This document shows, one piece after another, positions 47,801 through 58,970 of a stretch of DNA of 64,000 bases. The notes beneath the pieces are model-generated. The model was not told the origin of the DNA. It ran no database searches and saw nothing but the letters and a program-made list of their open reading frames with translations. The stretch lies in NCBI GenBank assembly GCA_026119855.1, contig JAOWBW010000321.1, forward strand, positions 248,001-312,000, in the 5' to 3' direction. Numbering within the stretch: position 1 is the first letter of the stretch; the number at the start of each line of letters is the position of its first letter. The stretch comes from Campanula takesimana. Its lineage: Eukaryota > Streptophyta > Magnoliopsida > Asterales > Campanulaceae. The position numbers and the translations under genes are program-made.

Positions 47801-50406
47801 CTATGCGACCGCATAGCCTCTCTGAGACCTATGCGGTCGCATCAACCGACCACATTCCAAAAGGTAGGTGTATTCATCACATCGCCAAAAATCTTAAAGT
47901 CTATGTGACCCTTGTGGCCGCATAATGCGGCCACATGGCCACGACCACGAACCATGCTTTTGTCCGTTATATTCGATTTATGGCATACTTCTATCGGTGT
48001 TGACATTGGCTTTAGGCCAAGAAAATCATTTTAAAGCATAGCTTGTCAAAACATATTGATGTGATATGATCAAGGTCACATTCGCTTAAGAACAAAACTA
48101 ATATCCAAACAAAGATAGCAATAACATTTATAATCTATTCTTATTATTGCTTTTCATTTTCACTTTATTAACTAACATAATTTATGGGCGACTTTTTGTG
48201 AAATAGCTAGGGATGGCTAGTGCATTATCGACATTATGTGGGCAAGCATACGGTGCCAAAAGATACCACATGTTGGGGATATACATGCAGCGTTCCTGGA
48301 TAGTTATGTTCTTTTGCTGTTTCTTGTTATTACCTCTCTATCTATTTGCCACCCCTCTTATGAAGCTTTCCGGTCAGCCCAATGACGTGGCGGAGCTAAC
48401 CGGGGTGGTGGCAATTTGGCTGATTCCATTACACTTCAGCTTTGCATTTGTATTCCCAATTCAGAGGTTCTTGCAAAGCCAGCTTAAGACTGCGGTGATG
48501 GCTTGGGTTTCGTTGGTGGTTTTATTGCTTCATGGTTTGATGAGTTGGCTGATTATTTATCAGTTTGAGTTTGGTGTGATTGGGACGGCCGTTACTTTGG
48601 ATCTGTCGTGGTGGCTTTTGTTCGTGGGGCAATTTGGGTATACAGTGTGGGGTGGGTGTCCTTTAACTTGGAACGGCTTCTCTTTACAAGCCTTCTCTGG
48701 CCTATGGGAATTCATTAAACTCTCTGCTTCCTCTGGCATCATGATATGGTATGTTCCATCAATTTATTTTGTTAATTTTGTTTTAATTGTACAATCGAAA
48801 CTAGTAGCACCATTAGGGTATAACTTCGTTGAGATCTCACCATATAACGTTTATAGTGCAAGAGTAAAGTTAAAACATTATGATCACCAAGGAGCTTTAT
48901 GTACATCACCAAAAAAGATATTCATTTTGGAATTTTTTTTTTGCCAAAACTTCATTTTGGGACGGATGGAGTACTAAAAATAGTACTCTGATTGTAAATG
49001 ATGTATGCAGTTTGGAGAATTGGTACTACAGAATACTGATACTTATGACAGGCCACTTGCAGAACACAACCATTGCTGTTGATGCCTTATCCATCTGGTA
49101 TGTCCACACTTTCCTCTTTAGCTATTAACGTTTTGATATAAAGAATAAAAATTGAAGAATAAGACTTGAATACATTACGATTATATCGACCCTTTTGGCT
49201 GGGATTTTGCAGCATGAGTATAAATGGTTTGGAAATGATGATTCCTCTTGCTTTCTTTGCTGCAACCGGGTATACTCTTTTCTGTTATCACTATTCCCCT
49301 CTGTTATTATTTTCTTAAGTTTCAAGAACCTTAAACTCATGAATTTCCATTACATAACGTCCCAATCCCGAAGACCCTTTGGCCCCTAGTAGTAGTAGTA
49401 GTAGTAGTATTGTGGACGCTTATTTATCATAATCAAAGGGATGAGGGATATTACACATTAATTTCTTTTTAACATTGACAGTTGAAGTCAATAGTTGACC
49501 ATTTTGATGAATTTTTGGCAGAGTAAGGGTTGCCAACGAGCTAGGTGCAGGAAATGGAAAGGCAGCTAAATTTGCGACAGCAGTTTCAGTGAGCCATTCC
49601 ACAGTGATTGGCCTCTTCTTTGGTGTAATTATAATGGCCCTCCGTTACAAATATGCCTTAATTTTCACTTCAAGCACCGTAGTCCTTGAAGCAGTTGACA
49701 ACCTCTCTTACCTCTTAGCTTTCACCATCCTTCTCAACAGTGTACAGCCTGTTTTATCAGGTAAATTAGTCGAATATCTAGTAATATTATGTTTTACTGA
49801 CGAAAAAATATCACGTAAAAAAAGAGAGAGATTTACAAACTACTCTTTTGTTTCTGATTGTTGTCTTTACTTGAAGGGGTGGCTGTGGGATCAGGATGGC
49901 AGTCGTGGGTTGCGTACATTAACTTGGGATGTTACTACGTGATTGGAGTTCCCCTTGGAATCATTATGGGTTTGGTTTTTAACCTGGGTGTTGAGGTATG
50001 TTGCTTTCTTAACTTGACATGCTTCAATATTCATTGCTTTGAGCTGCAAATGCGATGACTTGTTGAGGTATGTTGCTTTCTTAACTTGACGAAAAAATAT
50101 CTTGTAAAAATCATATACTACTTCTTTTTATGAACTGGATATTGGAATATTGACTGTCTCATCTTTAAAAAACAGGGGATATGGGGTGGAATGATTTTCG
50201 GTGGAACAGCAGTGCAAACACTTATATTAGCTATCATAACTATTCGTTGCGACTGGGAAAACGAAGTAATACAAATACAAGTTCATTGCATCTTGAAAGT
50301 AAATCAAGCTCTATTTTCCCTTATTTCGTACTTTTATTTGCAGGCTAAGAAAGCTGTGAGCAATGTCCAGAAGTGGTCAAGTCCTGAACCTGAGGATATT
50401 GAATGA
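41837..50406 (+). CDS. MATE-2: DETOXIFICATION-family transporter, tandem paralogue, 8 exons
   Basis: Predicted 494-aa MATE antiporter with the same architecture as MATE-1. Exons: 41837-42124, 48207-48748, 49011-49097, 49213-49269, 49522-49760, 49877-49995, 50176-50265 and 50344-50406. All junctions are GT-AG. Exons 2-8 match MATE-1 exactly in length (542, 87, 57, 239, 119, 90, 63); exon 1 is three codons shorter in the acidic tail. The frame is fully open. Intron 1 is about 6.1 kb against 0.9 kb in MATE-1, because of transposon insertions. Two residues differ at otherwise conserved motifs: MASALSTLCGQ (S104 where MATE-1 has E107) and INGLEMMIP (L312 where MATE-1 has W315). A second ATG at 41840 is an equally possible start. 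Substrate unknown; transport may have diverged from MATE-1. Confidence 0.9.
42489..42618. mobile_element. GAGACNGTCTC-type MITE in MATE-2 intron 1
   Basis: Inverted ends TATGAGACAGTCTCACACG and CGTATGAGACCGTCTCACAC of about 29 bp enclose a short GC-rich centre. The same GTCTCATNCATGAGAC words occur in the ends of the Mutator-like element at 3433-5211. Borders approximate. Confidence 0.6.
43041..43232. mobile_element. hAT MITE in the old LTR
   Basis: CAGTGGCGAAGCCA at the left and TGGCTTCGCCTTTG at the right are hAT-type inverted ends. The flanks GACGCGAT and GACAGGGT match at 5 of 8 bases, an aged duplication. Confidence 0.6.
43567..43720 (-). promoter_or_regulatory. GCGRCCGCAT block in the left repeat
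   Basis: About four GCG(A/G)CCGCAT-type motifs. The matching block in the right repeat is 47804-47950, about 60 bp upstream on the minus strand of TATAAATA (47741-47748). The motif core is the same as in the unrelated solo LTR at 8785-8894. Confidence 0.45.
44327..46867 (+). mobile_element. non-autonomous LTR element with TA...TA ends
   Basis: A perfect 5-bp duplication CCGCC (44322-44326 and 46868-46872) encloses two direct LTRs of 295 and 281 bp. Both begin TATAAGGAA and end CCTAATA, not TG...CA. The tRNA-Met primer site TGGTATCAGAGC (44622-44633) directly follows the first LTR, and CTTGTGGGGGCA precedes the second as a polypurine tract. Non-canonical TATA ends are known for some plant copia elements. 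The 1.97-kb interior has no recognisable gag or pol, so it must be mobilised in trans. Nested in the old LTR element in MATE-2 intron 1. Confidence 0.85.
44622..46586 (+). other. C-rich, G-poor interior of the TA...TA element
   Basis: Strong strand asymmetry: long stretches of C, A and T with few G. Short repeated words such as CCTAGCCGCC (44682, 45090, 45170, 45735 regions) and two CGGCCGGACCCCC / CCCGACCGGA pairs (46035-46140). Open frames at 45448-45765 and 45875-46408 are low-complexity, proline-rich by composition, and lack family features; they are not called genes. Confidence 0.6.
48818..48975. repeat. decayed MITE-like segment in MATE-2 intron 2
   Basis: Lies directly after CACCATTAGGGTA, where MATE-1 carries its intact MITE, and ends TTTTGGGACGGATGGAGTA. 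It reads as an older or different Stowaway copy at the same site. Confidence 0.45.
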
Positions 50407-51143
50407 CATACCGAACATATTTTGGTAAGCAAACAAGAATGTAACGGAGTATAATCAATTAGAAAACTACACCCGTGTTATGGCCCTACTCAAGGGTGAT
50501 AGGCTGGTTCATTCATACGTAACAATTCCAATCCAATGGCACGGAAGTGCTACGAATTTTTCTGAAAGTTCAAAAGTCCATGCGTCCCAAAATAGTGTTG
50601 TGTTTGCAGAAAACAAAATTGTTATACTCCAGTGTATTACAATGGTACAAACGATGTACAAATAAACGAGACATTATCTTTAAAATGTATGAAAAGTCAA
50701 ATACAAAGTTTATTTTGGGACAGATGGAAAGTAAATTAAAGGGCATGAATGCTCACTTCACTGATACGGAGCTAGGGTTCGAAGCTCTGATAAATACTTA
50801 GTAACTGTAGGTGATGCTCACAGATATAGCTCACCATTCTTGCAGTAGAATTTGAGAAAAATGAAAAATACTCCCTCTATCCCAGAAAGATAGTCTAATA
50901 TTGATTTTTTATAGTCAACAAAAGTAAACTTTGACTAAACATTGGTGTTAATTTAATGATCACAATGAAATTTTAAAAATTGCTATCGATAAATTATTTA
51001 ATAATTTATCAATTACAAATTTTAGAATTTCACTAGAATGATTAGATCATCACTAATGGTTGGTCAAAGTTCATTTCTGTTGACCATAAAAAGTCAAAAT
51101 GAGACTATTTTTTTGGGACAAAGAGTATTATTTAACAACATTG
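50407..51143. other. 3' flank of MATE-2
   Basis: Homologous to the MATE-1 flank (for example ACAATGGTACAAACGATGTA). Interrupted by a MITE and then by the Sirevirus element. No independent gene; the small open frames are chance. Confidence 0.7.
50871..51125. mobile_element. Stowaway-type MITE downstream of MATE-2
   Basis: CTCCCTCTATCCCAGAAAGA at the left and TTTTTTGGGACAAAGAG at the right, with TA at the borders. The MATE-1 flank (GGAAAATGTTATTTATCAAC) shows the empty site. Confidence 0.8.
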
Positions 51144-51148
51144 CTGTT

Positions 51149-52588
51149 TGTTGGTCCCAAAGGGCAACAAGGGTATGAAAAATAGCTAGAGGGGGGGGGG
51201 GGGGTGAATAGCTGTTTTAAAATACTTTTCGTACCTTTGAAAAACTCAATTGCAAATGCGCACTTTATCAAATAAGCGTAATGATATGCGCCTAAGTGAG
51301 TGAGTGAAATGCACAGCGGAAGTAAGTTAAGTAAATAGGCGCAAAGGTGATAAAGGGGGGTGCACACACACTCTAAGTATTTTGGCTCAAAGTGGGTGAA
51401 AAAAAGAACTAAGGCAAATGATATAACAAACATAACACAGTTCATCAATCAATCTACAATGAATAAACAAGCAAGTAATTAGATATGATATGAACTTGTA
51501 AGGAAATAGCAAGATATGAATAAGAGCTATTTGGAGAGGTTCGATCGGTAAAATGATCTACGTCCTCTACCAAGATGGTTAGTCTTGGATTTTCTAATGA
51601 AGATCTTATTATGAGCGAGTGTTACAAATTACAACTTGTTGAGCTTATACACTAACTCAAGATCTATTTCTATGAACGAACAAATCCTAGACAAAACCAG
51701 TGTATCTCTAAAAGAAAGATCTAAGTGATCAAACTTAAAGAGGTGCGTGTGTGATTTAGTATCAAGGCTCTTTAGATCTTTGAGATTGAGAGCACAAGAA
51801 GACTAAAGTGTTTTGGCTTGAAGATCAGGGCTAAGGATGAAGGTATGAAGGTGTTCTTGAGAATTCTGGAAATTTTAAAGACAATCTTCAAATCTTCAAC
51901 AAATGTTTGAGAGAGAAATTCTTGAAAATCTTAGTAAAACTCAGCAACTTCAAAATGTTGAAGTTATGGGGTATTTATAGTGAAATCCCAAAAACTAGCC
52001 GTTGGAAATTCATGATGATTCTGAGCAAAGGACAAATGTGTTGTCGCTCATTGAGTGGAGCATATGTCCTTTTATAGCCGTTAGACACATAACACAATTA
52101 TGACCGTTGTGGACAGGTGTCCTCAATTTGGGCGCACACGTGTTATTTAACCAGTTTGAATCATTGGCGTAGTTTGAATTCTCTTCAAGTCTTTGAATCT
52201 TCATTAAATCACTGAGTGTTTAAACATACTACGTTGAGGCGCGTGAGCTAGAGAGGCGCATGAGCCAATGGGGCACATGATTTAATGCTAGGTGCATACT
52301 CATGCGCGCGGACCAAGGAGGCGCATGGTGCGTGGCTTGGAGGCGCATGGCGCATGGCCTGAAGGCGCATGGCGCATCGCTTGAATTCACACAGTGATTT
52401 TCTTGAATCTTGATCTTCTTGCCCTATTTCTAAGCCTATTCTATTACAATGGACAACCTAAAAAATAAAGTATAAATACTTCTTACATGTGGGTCTAAAG
52501 TCCATGAAATAAAACTTAGGTGATGGATCAATCAAATCTAATCAATCCTATTACATTGAAACTGAGATATATGTGGGTATACCCAACA
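51149..52588 (-). repeat. 3' LTR of the Sirevirus
   Basis: Plus-strand TGTTGGTCCC to TACCCAACA, with a G-run at 51190-51203. Minus-strand TATAAATA at 51972-51979. Confidence 0.93.
52236..52382 (-). promoter_or_regulatory. repeated GGCGCATG block in the Sirevirus LTR
   Basis: Eight or more GGCGCATGG / GCGCGTGAG-like motifs, about 255 bp upstream (minus strand) of TATAAATA. The other LTR has the block at 62531-62676 and TATA at 62265-62272. Short palindromic repeats in Sirevirus LTRs are known to the literature as I recall. Confidence 0.5.
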
Positions 52589-52601
52589 ATCTCCCCCTAT
52601 T
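52589..52601 (-). other. polypurine tract of the Sirevirus
   Basis: The minus strand reads ATAGGGGGAGATT directly against the 3' LTR. Confidence 0.8.
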
Positions 52602-53118
52602 TGATTGATGCCATTACCTACTATATCAAGGACAAACATTATACTTGATAATAACATGTCCAAATAAATGATATTGGTAAATCATGTCTCAAGTTATTGA
52701 ATACACTAGTCCAAGATATATATTTCTAATCTATTCCAATAAAGATAAAACATTACAAATGGAAAGATAGAAACAACAGTTTATAACACATTCAAAATGA
52801 TATGAGTTTTAGTTTTGAAATGTGTTTAAACAAAGTTTAAACTCAATGCATGAAAGTATGAAACAATTCAAATATGATGCATATGATTTTTAAAATAATA
52901 AATTCATTGTTCTACAAACAAGAAGTTTGAGTGAACAAGGTTTGAGATAAACGTGATGCTTTGTTCTCATTAATACTTGGGATGTAGGAGTTACAGATTA
53001 CAAGTATTGAACAGAACAAAATCAAAAGAGGTGCTAAAACATGTAAGCACGAAAATCACTATCTTCAAAAGGGTTTTACTAACAACAAAAAATTCTAACA
53101 ACTTACAATCAAAGAAAA

Positions 53119-55239
53119 CTAAGGATTAGGAAGCGCGTCGTCTTCCTTCAATCCTTCTTCGATTTCAGAAACGGAGCGCTGGATTTGTTTGGAAAGTTGA
53201 TAGGCGCGGTTGACATTAGCATGAGTGTCAGCGACAAGAGTATGAGTTTCAGTGACACCGTCTCTGATGTAGTGCAAGTGCCCATCATTGATAGTTTGAT
53301 ACTCATCAATGGAGCGCTGAGTAATTTGATGCTGCTGAGAAACATTTTCTTCTAAAATTTGAAGATGTGCTTCAATAACATTTTGAGCAGTGATAATGTC
53401 AGAGGAAATGTGATCTGCGCGTCTATCAGAACTGGAGTGAGCAGCAGTGAAGTGAGTGACAATCATTTCTTTCAAAACATCCAACTTTGAGACTAGAACA
53501 TTCATGTTGGACTGAGATGCAGCAGACTGAGGTATGAAGGTAGGTGCAGCAGATGAGGTGTGCGCCTGATCAGGTTGAGCTTGTACCTGAGTCTGCGCCG
53601 GAGGAGTAGGAGCAAAAAGTTTTTCCTTGATTAAAGTCATCTCCCCCTTAATGGCAGCGATCTCTTCAGATTGATCAGTCATCATGGAAGTGAGGAGCTC
53701 AAATTGAGACGCAATCTTAGTCTGACCTTGTTCTAACTTAGCCTGTCCCTGCTGCAAATATTTAAGAGTAGAAAGTACCTCACTCAAATCTGAAGGAGCA
53801 GATGGAGGAGGCGCAGGGGAGGATAGGGGCGCATGAGAAGGGGAAAGAGTTGACGGAATATCTTGCTCCCCCTCACTTGAATCATCATCTCCAAATAATT
53901 ATTTTCTGAGATCTTGCCTGAATTTTTGTTGAGTGGGAGATATAGGAATTGTAGGAACTAGAGGGGGCGCAACAGTTGTAGATGGAACTGGAGACACACG
54001 GGGAACGGGGGCGCGTTGAGGTGGTGCGAGTTGAGTAGGCGCGGGATCGACTATGCCTTTCTCAGCATCTGCGCTTGAACCAGCGCCTTTCTTGCGTTCC
54101 TTTTTTTCTAACTTAGCTGCTTTCTTGGCTCGAAAATCTTCATCTCGTTTCCTTTGAGCCTCAAATCTGCTAGCTTCCTGCGCAATCCTTAGATCTCTAT
54201 CCACATCAGATTCAAATCTAGTGCGCTTGATAGCAGCTCTAGGAGGTTCATCAACAATCCTTTTGTCCTTGCTCTTTTCTGCGCCTGCCACGGTTTCTGC
54301 GCGTTGACTGGCGCCTTCGAAATCTGCGCTCTTCTTTGTTGGTGCGCCTTTAGGAACTGGCGCATCATCTGATAAAGTATCTTCATCAACTAACCCTTCA
54401 ATAGATTTGATCCGAATTCCCGTTGTACGTTTCACAGGCTTCTTCCTGCGCTTTTTAAGATCCAAGTTGGCTTTTCCAAAAATTGGAACGTCATCAGATT
54501 TGTACACAGAGTTCTCACTCAAAAACTTGACTAACTCAGGATAAGTTAGGAAAATTTTAGTAAGGATTATGCAGTGAGTTTTGATTTTGGTTCTCCCATC
54601 AGCCTTATTTTTGTTGTATTTATCAATCTGGTCAGATAAGGTTTTGAACAAAATCTGAGGCCAATTTAATCTAGTCTTTCCAATGATGGCAGCAGTATAT
54701 TCCCACTGCTTCACAGTGAATCTATTCACATTCCCGGTCTTGAACACGATCGAAGTATCAACAAGATGCGCTATATGAGCGAGCAGATCTCCACCATCTC
54801 TTATCTCAACGTTTTTGATGTTGTTTAGAAGAGTAGGAATTTGGAGATAGGTACGCGCTACAGCATTCTGATCTGCAACTGAGTAAGAGTTTGGTTGACC
54901 AGAAACACCCTGAGGGCCAGTAGTGCTGAAACTCACAATGTTCTTGATTGTGCCCATAGAGATAGTTATAGCCACATTCTGAACGGTGACGCATATCCTG
55001 TAGCGCACATATCCATCAGCTGGAGTCTCAACTAGAGCAGCGGTTGAGAAGAATTCATCAACGAGGAGCGGAGAATAGAATGGTTGATCCAACGTGAATA
55101 AAGGAGTGAGTCCAGCGATGTGAAGGGTTGAAAGAATTTCAAGTCCCATTGGATCAAGTGAGAGCTCAGCAAGATCAACTGTCTCACCAGGTCTAAAATT
55201 TGCAGGATCCTGGTACTTGTGAAACTTTAATGCGCTCAA
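53119..55239 (-). pseudogene. Sirevirus env-like third ORF, one stop codon
   Basis: Two open stretches in the same frame, 55239-53899 (446 codons) and 53787-53119 (222 codons), separated by a single TAA (53899-53901); the bases between are also open. The first ATG is about 30 codons in (55149), and TGA lies just before 55239, so the true start is unclear. The N-terminal 200 residues look globular (VRYRICVTVQNVAITISMG, FTVKQWEYTAAIIGKTRLNW). A basic, Lys/Arg-rich stretch and an Ala/Lys/Glu helix follow, then a proline-rich linker, then a C-terminal region with coiled-coil character (repeated Gln/Glu/Leu, about 53780-53180). No signal peptide or clear membrane segment is seen, so env-like refers to position, not shown function. 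Confidence 0.7.
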
Positions 55240-55289
55240 TCATTGAAATAATAAATTTGAAGCATTGAATACCCGTTTGCAATAAATGT

Positions 55290-55505
55290 GCACGTGAATT
55301 TGCATTTATGGCGCGCTAGATTGCTTGAGGGCGCACAGAGTATGATAGGCGCAGTACTCATTTAGGCGCGCAATGAGAGAGAGGCTCGCATTGATGTTGG
55401 GCGCGCAGAATGAGGGGCGAGCAGGGGTGTGAGATGCGCACAGATTTTGGGGCGCATAGAATGTCAGGCGCGCATGAGAATGTGAGTTGGGAGCGCATAG
55501 AGTTT
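55290..55505. repeat. GCGC-motif array between pol and the env-like ORF
   Basis: About ten GGCGC(G/A)CA-type motifs spaced roughly 15-25 bp apart, the same word as in the LTR block. Non-coding gap of about 370 bp between the pol stop and the third ORF. Confidence 0.6.
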
Positions 55506-55606
55506 CCTTGAAACTTTGAAATTGATCTATCGTTTTTAATACCTAGTATACTCATATAACTCAACAAAACATACAATTATTAGTATTGACAAAATTGTAT
55601 TGAATT

Positions 55607-57985
55607 TTAGTTGAGTTCAAGCATACCCATTTCACCTCTCAATAATATGAACCGTTTCGCATCTAGTGCTTTCATTAGAATGTCGATGATTTGATAGTCT
55701 GTTCCCATGTGTTCCAAATGAATATTGCCTTTCTCCACGTGGTCTTTGAGGAAGTGATACTTGATGTCGATGTGCTTGGTTTTTGAGTGCATGACAAGAT
55801 TTTCAGAAACGGCAATTGTTGAAGTGTTGTCGCAGTAGATGGGACAATTTTCTTCAATGATATCATAGTCCACCAATTGATGCTTCATCCATAGTATTTG
55901 ACAACAACAACTTCCCGCAGCGATATATTCAGCTTTGGTTGTTGAGACAGATACTGAAGCTTGTTTCTTACTCGCCCATGACACAAGTCGATATCCGAGG
56001 AAATGACAAGTGCCACTAGTGCTTTTCCTATCAATCGTGCACGCTGCATAATCCGCATCTGAATAACCTACAAGTTTAAAGTTCGAATCTTTGGTGTACC
56101 AAAGTCTAATGTTAACAGTACCGGATAGATATCTTATAATACGTTTCACAGCAATTAAGTGTGATTCTCTAGGGTCAGATTGATAACGAGCACAAACACA
56201 AACACTAAACATAATATCGGGCCTACTAGCAGTAAGATAAAGGAGTGAGCCAATCATACCTCGATAGAGCGTTTGATCAACACGTTTACCTTTTAAGTCT
56301 TTGTCGAGTTTATTGCCGGTAGCCATTGGAGTGTCGTATGCTTTGGCATTCTCAAGTCCAAATTTCTTGATTAAATCCTTTGTATATTTGGCTTGATTGA
56401 TAAATATGCCTTCACTCATTTGCTTGATTTGAAGCCCGAGGAAGAATGTGAGTTCTCCCATCATGCCCATTTCAAACTTGCTCTTCATTAGTTTCTCAAA
56501 GGGCTTGCACAACAATTCTTTAGTAGAACCAAATATAATATCATCAACATAAATTTGAACAAGTAATTTATGACCATTATGCTTGGCAATGAAAAGAGTT
56601 GTATCGATTTTACCGCGAGTGAAGCCTTTTTCGATGAGAAACTTGGATAGTGTATCGTACCATGCTCTTGGTGCTTGCTTGAGTCCATACAAAGCTTTCT
56701 GGAGTTTGTACAGATGATTTGGAAATTGTGAATCTTCAAACTCAGGTGGTTGAGCAACATAGACTTGTTCTTGGAGTTCACCATTAAGAAACGCGCTCTT
56801 CACATCCATTTGATATAACTTTAAGTTCTTGTGAGCTGCGTAAGCTAGAAATAATCTGATAGCTTCAAGTCTTGCTACGGGCGCGAAAGTTTCATAGTAA
56901 TCAATTCCTTCTTCTTGCCTATAGCCTTGTGCAACCAATCTTGCTTTATTTCTTGTGATAGTTCCATTCTCATCCATCTTGTTTCTGAACACCCATTTCG
57001 TACCAATCACTCCTTGATCATATGGTCTTGGAACAAGAGTCCAAACCTTACATTGTTCAAATTGATTGAGTTCTTCTTGCATAGCAACAACCCAATTAGG
57101 ATCTTGGAGCGCTTCATCAGCCTTCTTCGGTTCAATTTGAGAGATGAATGCAGTGTAAGCATCAAAGTTTGTAGCTCTCCTTGTACGAACACCAACGTTT
57201 AGATCACCAATGATATTATTGATTGGGTGACCTCTAACTTCACGAATTTCAGGAGGTAAGTTAGGTTGAGTCGTAGTAACTTGAAGGTCTTCAATTGGTA
57301 CATCTTCACCAGATTCTAAATCATCAAAATTTGGGGGTTGAATTGGTGTAGAGTTGAAACTTGGGTTTACATCAGATGCAGCAGTAGATATAGGCACATG
57401 AGAGGAATCAAGAGGCGCAACATGTGAGTGAGGCGCAGCTGATGATCCATTTGGCGCGCCATATGAGGAGTTAGGCGCAACTGATGTGGGTGGATTTCCT
57501 TGAGTTGATAGAGTCTGATTTTGAGTAGGCGCAACATAAATAGGAGCACCTGTATCATTAAGCTCAACAGAATCATCAGCAACATTTGGAGCCAAATGTG
57601 GCTCAAGGAGAGAATGTTCATCAAATGTAACATGTACGGATTCAACTATCACTAATGTAGTTCTATTAAAAACGCGAAAAGCTTTAGAATGTTTGGCATA
57701 CCCAACAAAAATACCTTCGTCGGATTTGGCATCAAATTTACCTCTATGTTCGTTTCCGTTGTAGAGGATATAACATTTGCAACCAAAGATCTTGAAGAAT
57801 GCAATGTTGGGAGTTCTAGCACGCCAAAGTTCATACGGAGTCTTGTTGTGAAGTTTGTTGATGAGGGAACGATTTTGAGTAAAACATGCTGTGTTGATAG
57901 CTTCTTCCCAAAAGTACTTAGGCAATTTCGCTTCAGCTATCATCGTCTTTCCCGCTTCAATCAACGTTCTATTCTTTCTTTCCAC
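55607..57985 (-). pseudogene. Sirevirus pol: integrase end, reverse transcriptase, RNase H
   Basis: A 792-codon open frame. It starts with the integrase catalytic Glu segment (ERKNRTLIEAG), the integrase C-terminal region (YELWRARTPNIAFFKIFGCKC) and a variable Pro/Ser-rich linker. Copia reverse transcriptase follows (KWVFRNKMDENG, YQMDVKSAFLNG, catalytic YVDD at residues 479-482, nucleotides 56551-56540), then RNase H (SDADYA, STTKAEYIAA, YCDNTSTIAVSEN). It is the same frame as 58933-57998, cut off by one TAA at 57998-58000. Copies the element RNA into DNA inside virus-like particles. Confidence 0.9.
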
Positions 57986-57997
57986 AACTCCATTTTG

Positions 57998-58933
57998 TTA
58001 AGGAACTCCAGCGGTTGAGAAGTTGTGATCTATCCCATGATCGTCGCAATATCGAGCAACACCGTTGTTCTTGAATTCTGTTTCATTGTCGGATCGAACA
58101 CTAACGATGTCATCTTCTTTTTGGGTTTGGAGTAGTCGAAATAAGGTGGTCAAAATGTCGTAACAATCGTCTTTTGAGATCATCATTTCCACCCATGTAT
58201 ATCTTGAATAATCATCCACCACAACTAGAGTATACTTGTTCTTTCGAATACTTGCAGTGGTGACTGGTCCAAATAGATCAATGTGGAGCAGTTGCAAACA
58301 TCTAGAAGTTGAAGGATTGGTCTTGCTGGAGAAAGATTTCTTCGGTTGTTTGCCAAGTTGACACGCGGCGCACTTCTTGTCATGATGATCAGCAACCTTG
58401 GGAAGTCCTTTTACAAGGTTATTCCTGCTGAGTTTAGATAGATATTTGAAGTTCAAGTGACTTAAGCGCTTGTGCCATAGCCAACTATTTTCGCTCACAC
58501 TTTTAGCTACAAAACAAAGATTAGTACTAGAGTTCATACTATGGAAATCAATAATGTATATATTTGTCTTACGATATCCCGTGAGTAATGTAGCTCCAGT
58601 TTTGCCATTCTTGATAAGACATTGAGTTAAGGTGAAATGACATTCTAATATTTTGTCGCAGAATTGAGATATGGATAATAAATTGTGCTTGAGCCCTTTG
58701 ACGAGAGAGACTCTTTCAATGCACACTTTGTATTTCTTGAGCTTTTCATATGCAACAACTTGACATTTGTTATTATCACCAAATGTTACTGAGGGACCTC
58801 TTTCTTTATGGACATCTTCTAATAAGGATTCATCTCCAGTCATGTGTCTTGAACACCCACTATCGAGAATCCATTCATAATTTCTAGCTTTTGAAGATCC
58901 AGCCATGAAACAAAGAACCTGAAATATAGACAT
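57998..58933 (-). pseudogene. Sirevirus pol: protease and integrase core
   Basis: 311 codons with the aspartic protease motif LDSGCSRHMTG (Asp at residue 24), the GAG-pre-integrase zinc region (WHKRLSHLNF ... CAACQLGK) and the first two integrase acidic residues (HIDLFGP and RSDNE). The TAA falls between the second Asp and the catalytic Glu, at a codon that is Gln in most relatives, so a single C-to-T change explains it. Confidence 0.88.
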
Positions 58934-58970
58934 TTAAGCAGGTCCCCTTTATTCCTTTTGGGTCCTAGGG

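Larger units (their letters stand above)
43028..48004 (-). mobile_element. old copia-like LTR element in MATE-2 intron 1
   Basis: Two diverged direct repeats, about 43028-43817 and 47467-48004, share CATTATCGTGGTGATA/ACTATCGTGATGATAG, CTACGTCCATGGGTGGGG, AATAGGAT and the GCGACCGCAT block. A polypurine-like CAAGGTGGAG (minus strand) sits just inside the left repeat, and a damaged tRNA-Met primer site (minus-strand ATCAGAGCTCC) just inside the right one, giving minus orientation. MATE-1 intron 1 is uninterrupted at this point (AAAACAGTGTTGACATCGG). The interior has no intact pol frame. Ends are uncertain by about 20 bp. Confidence 0.55.
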
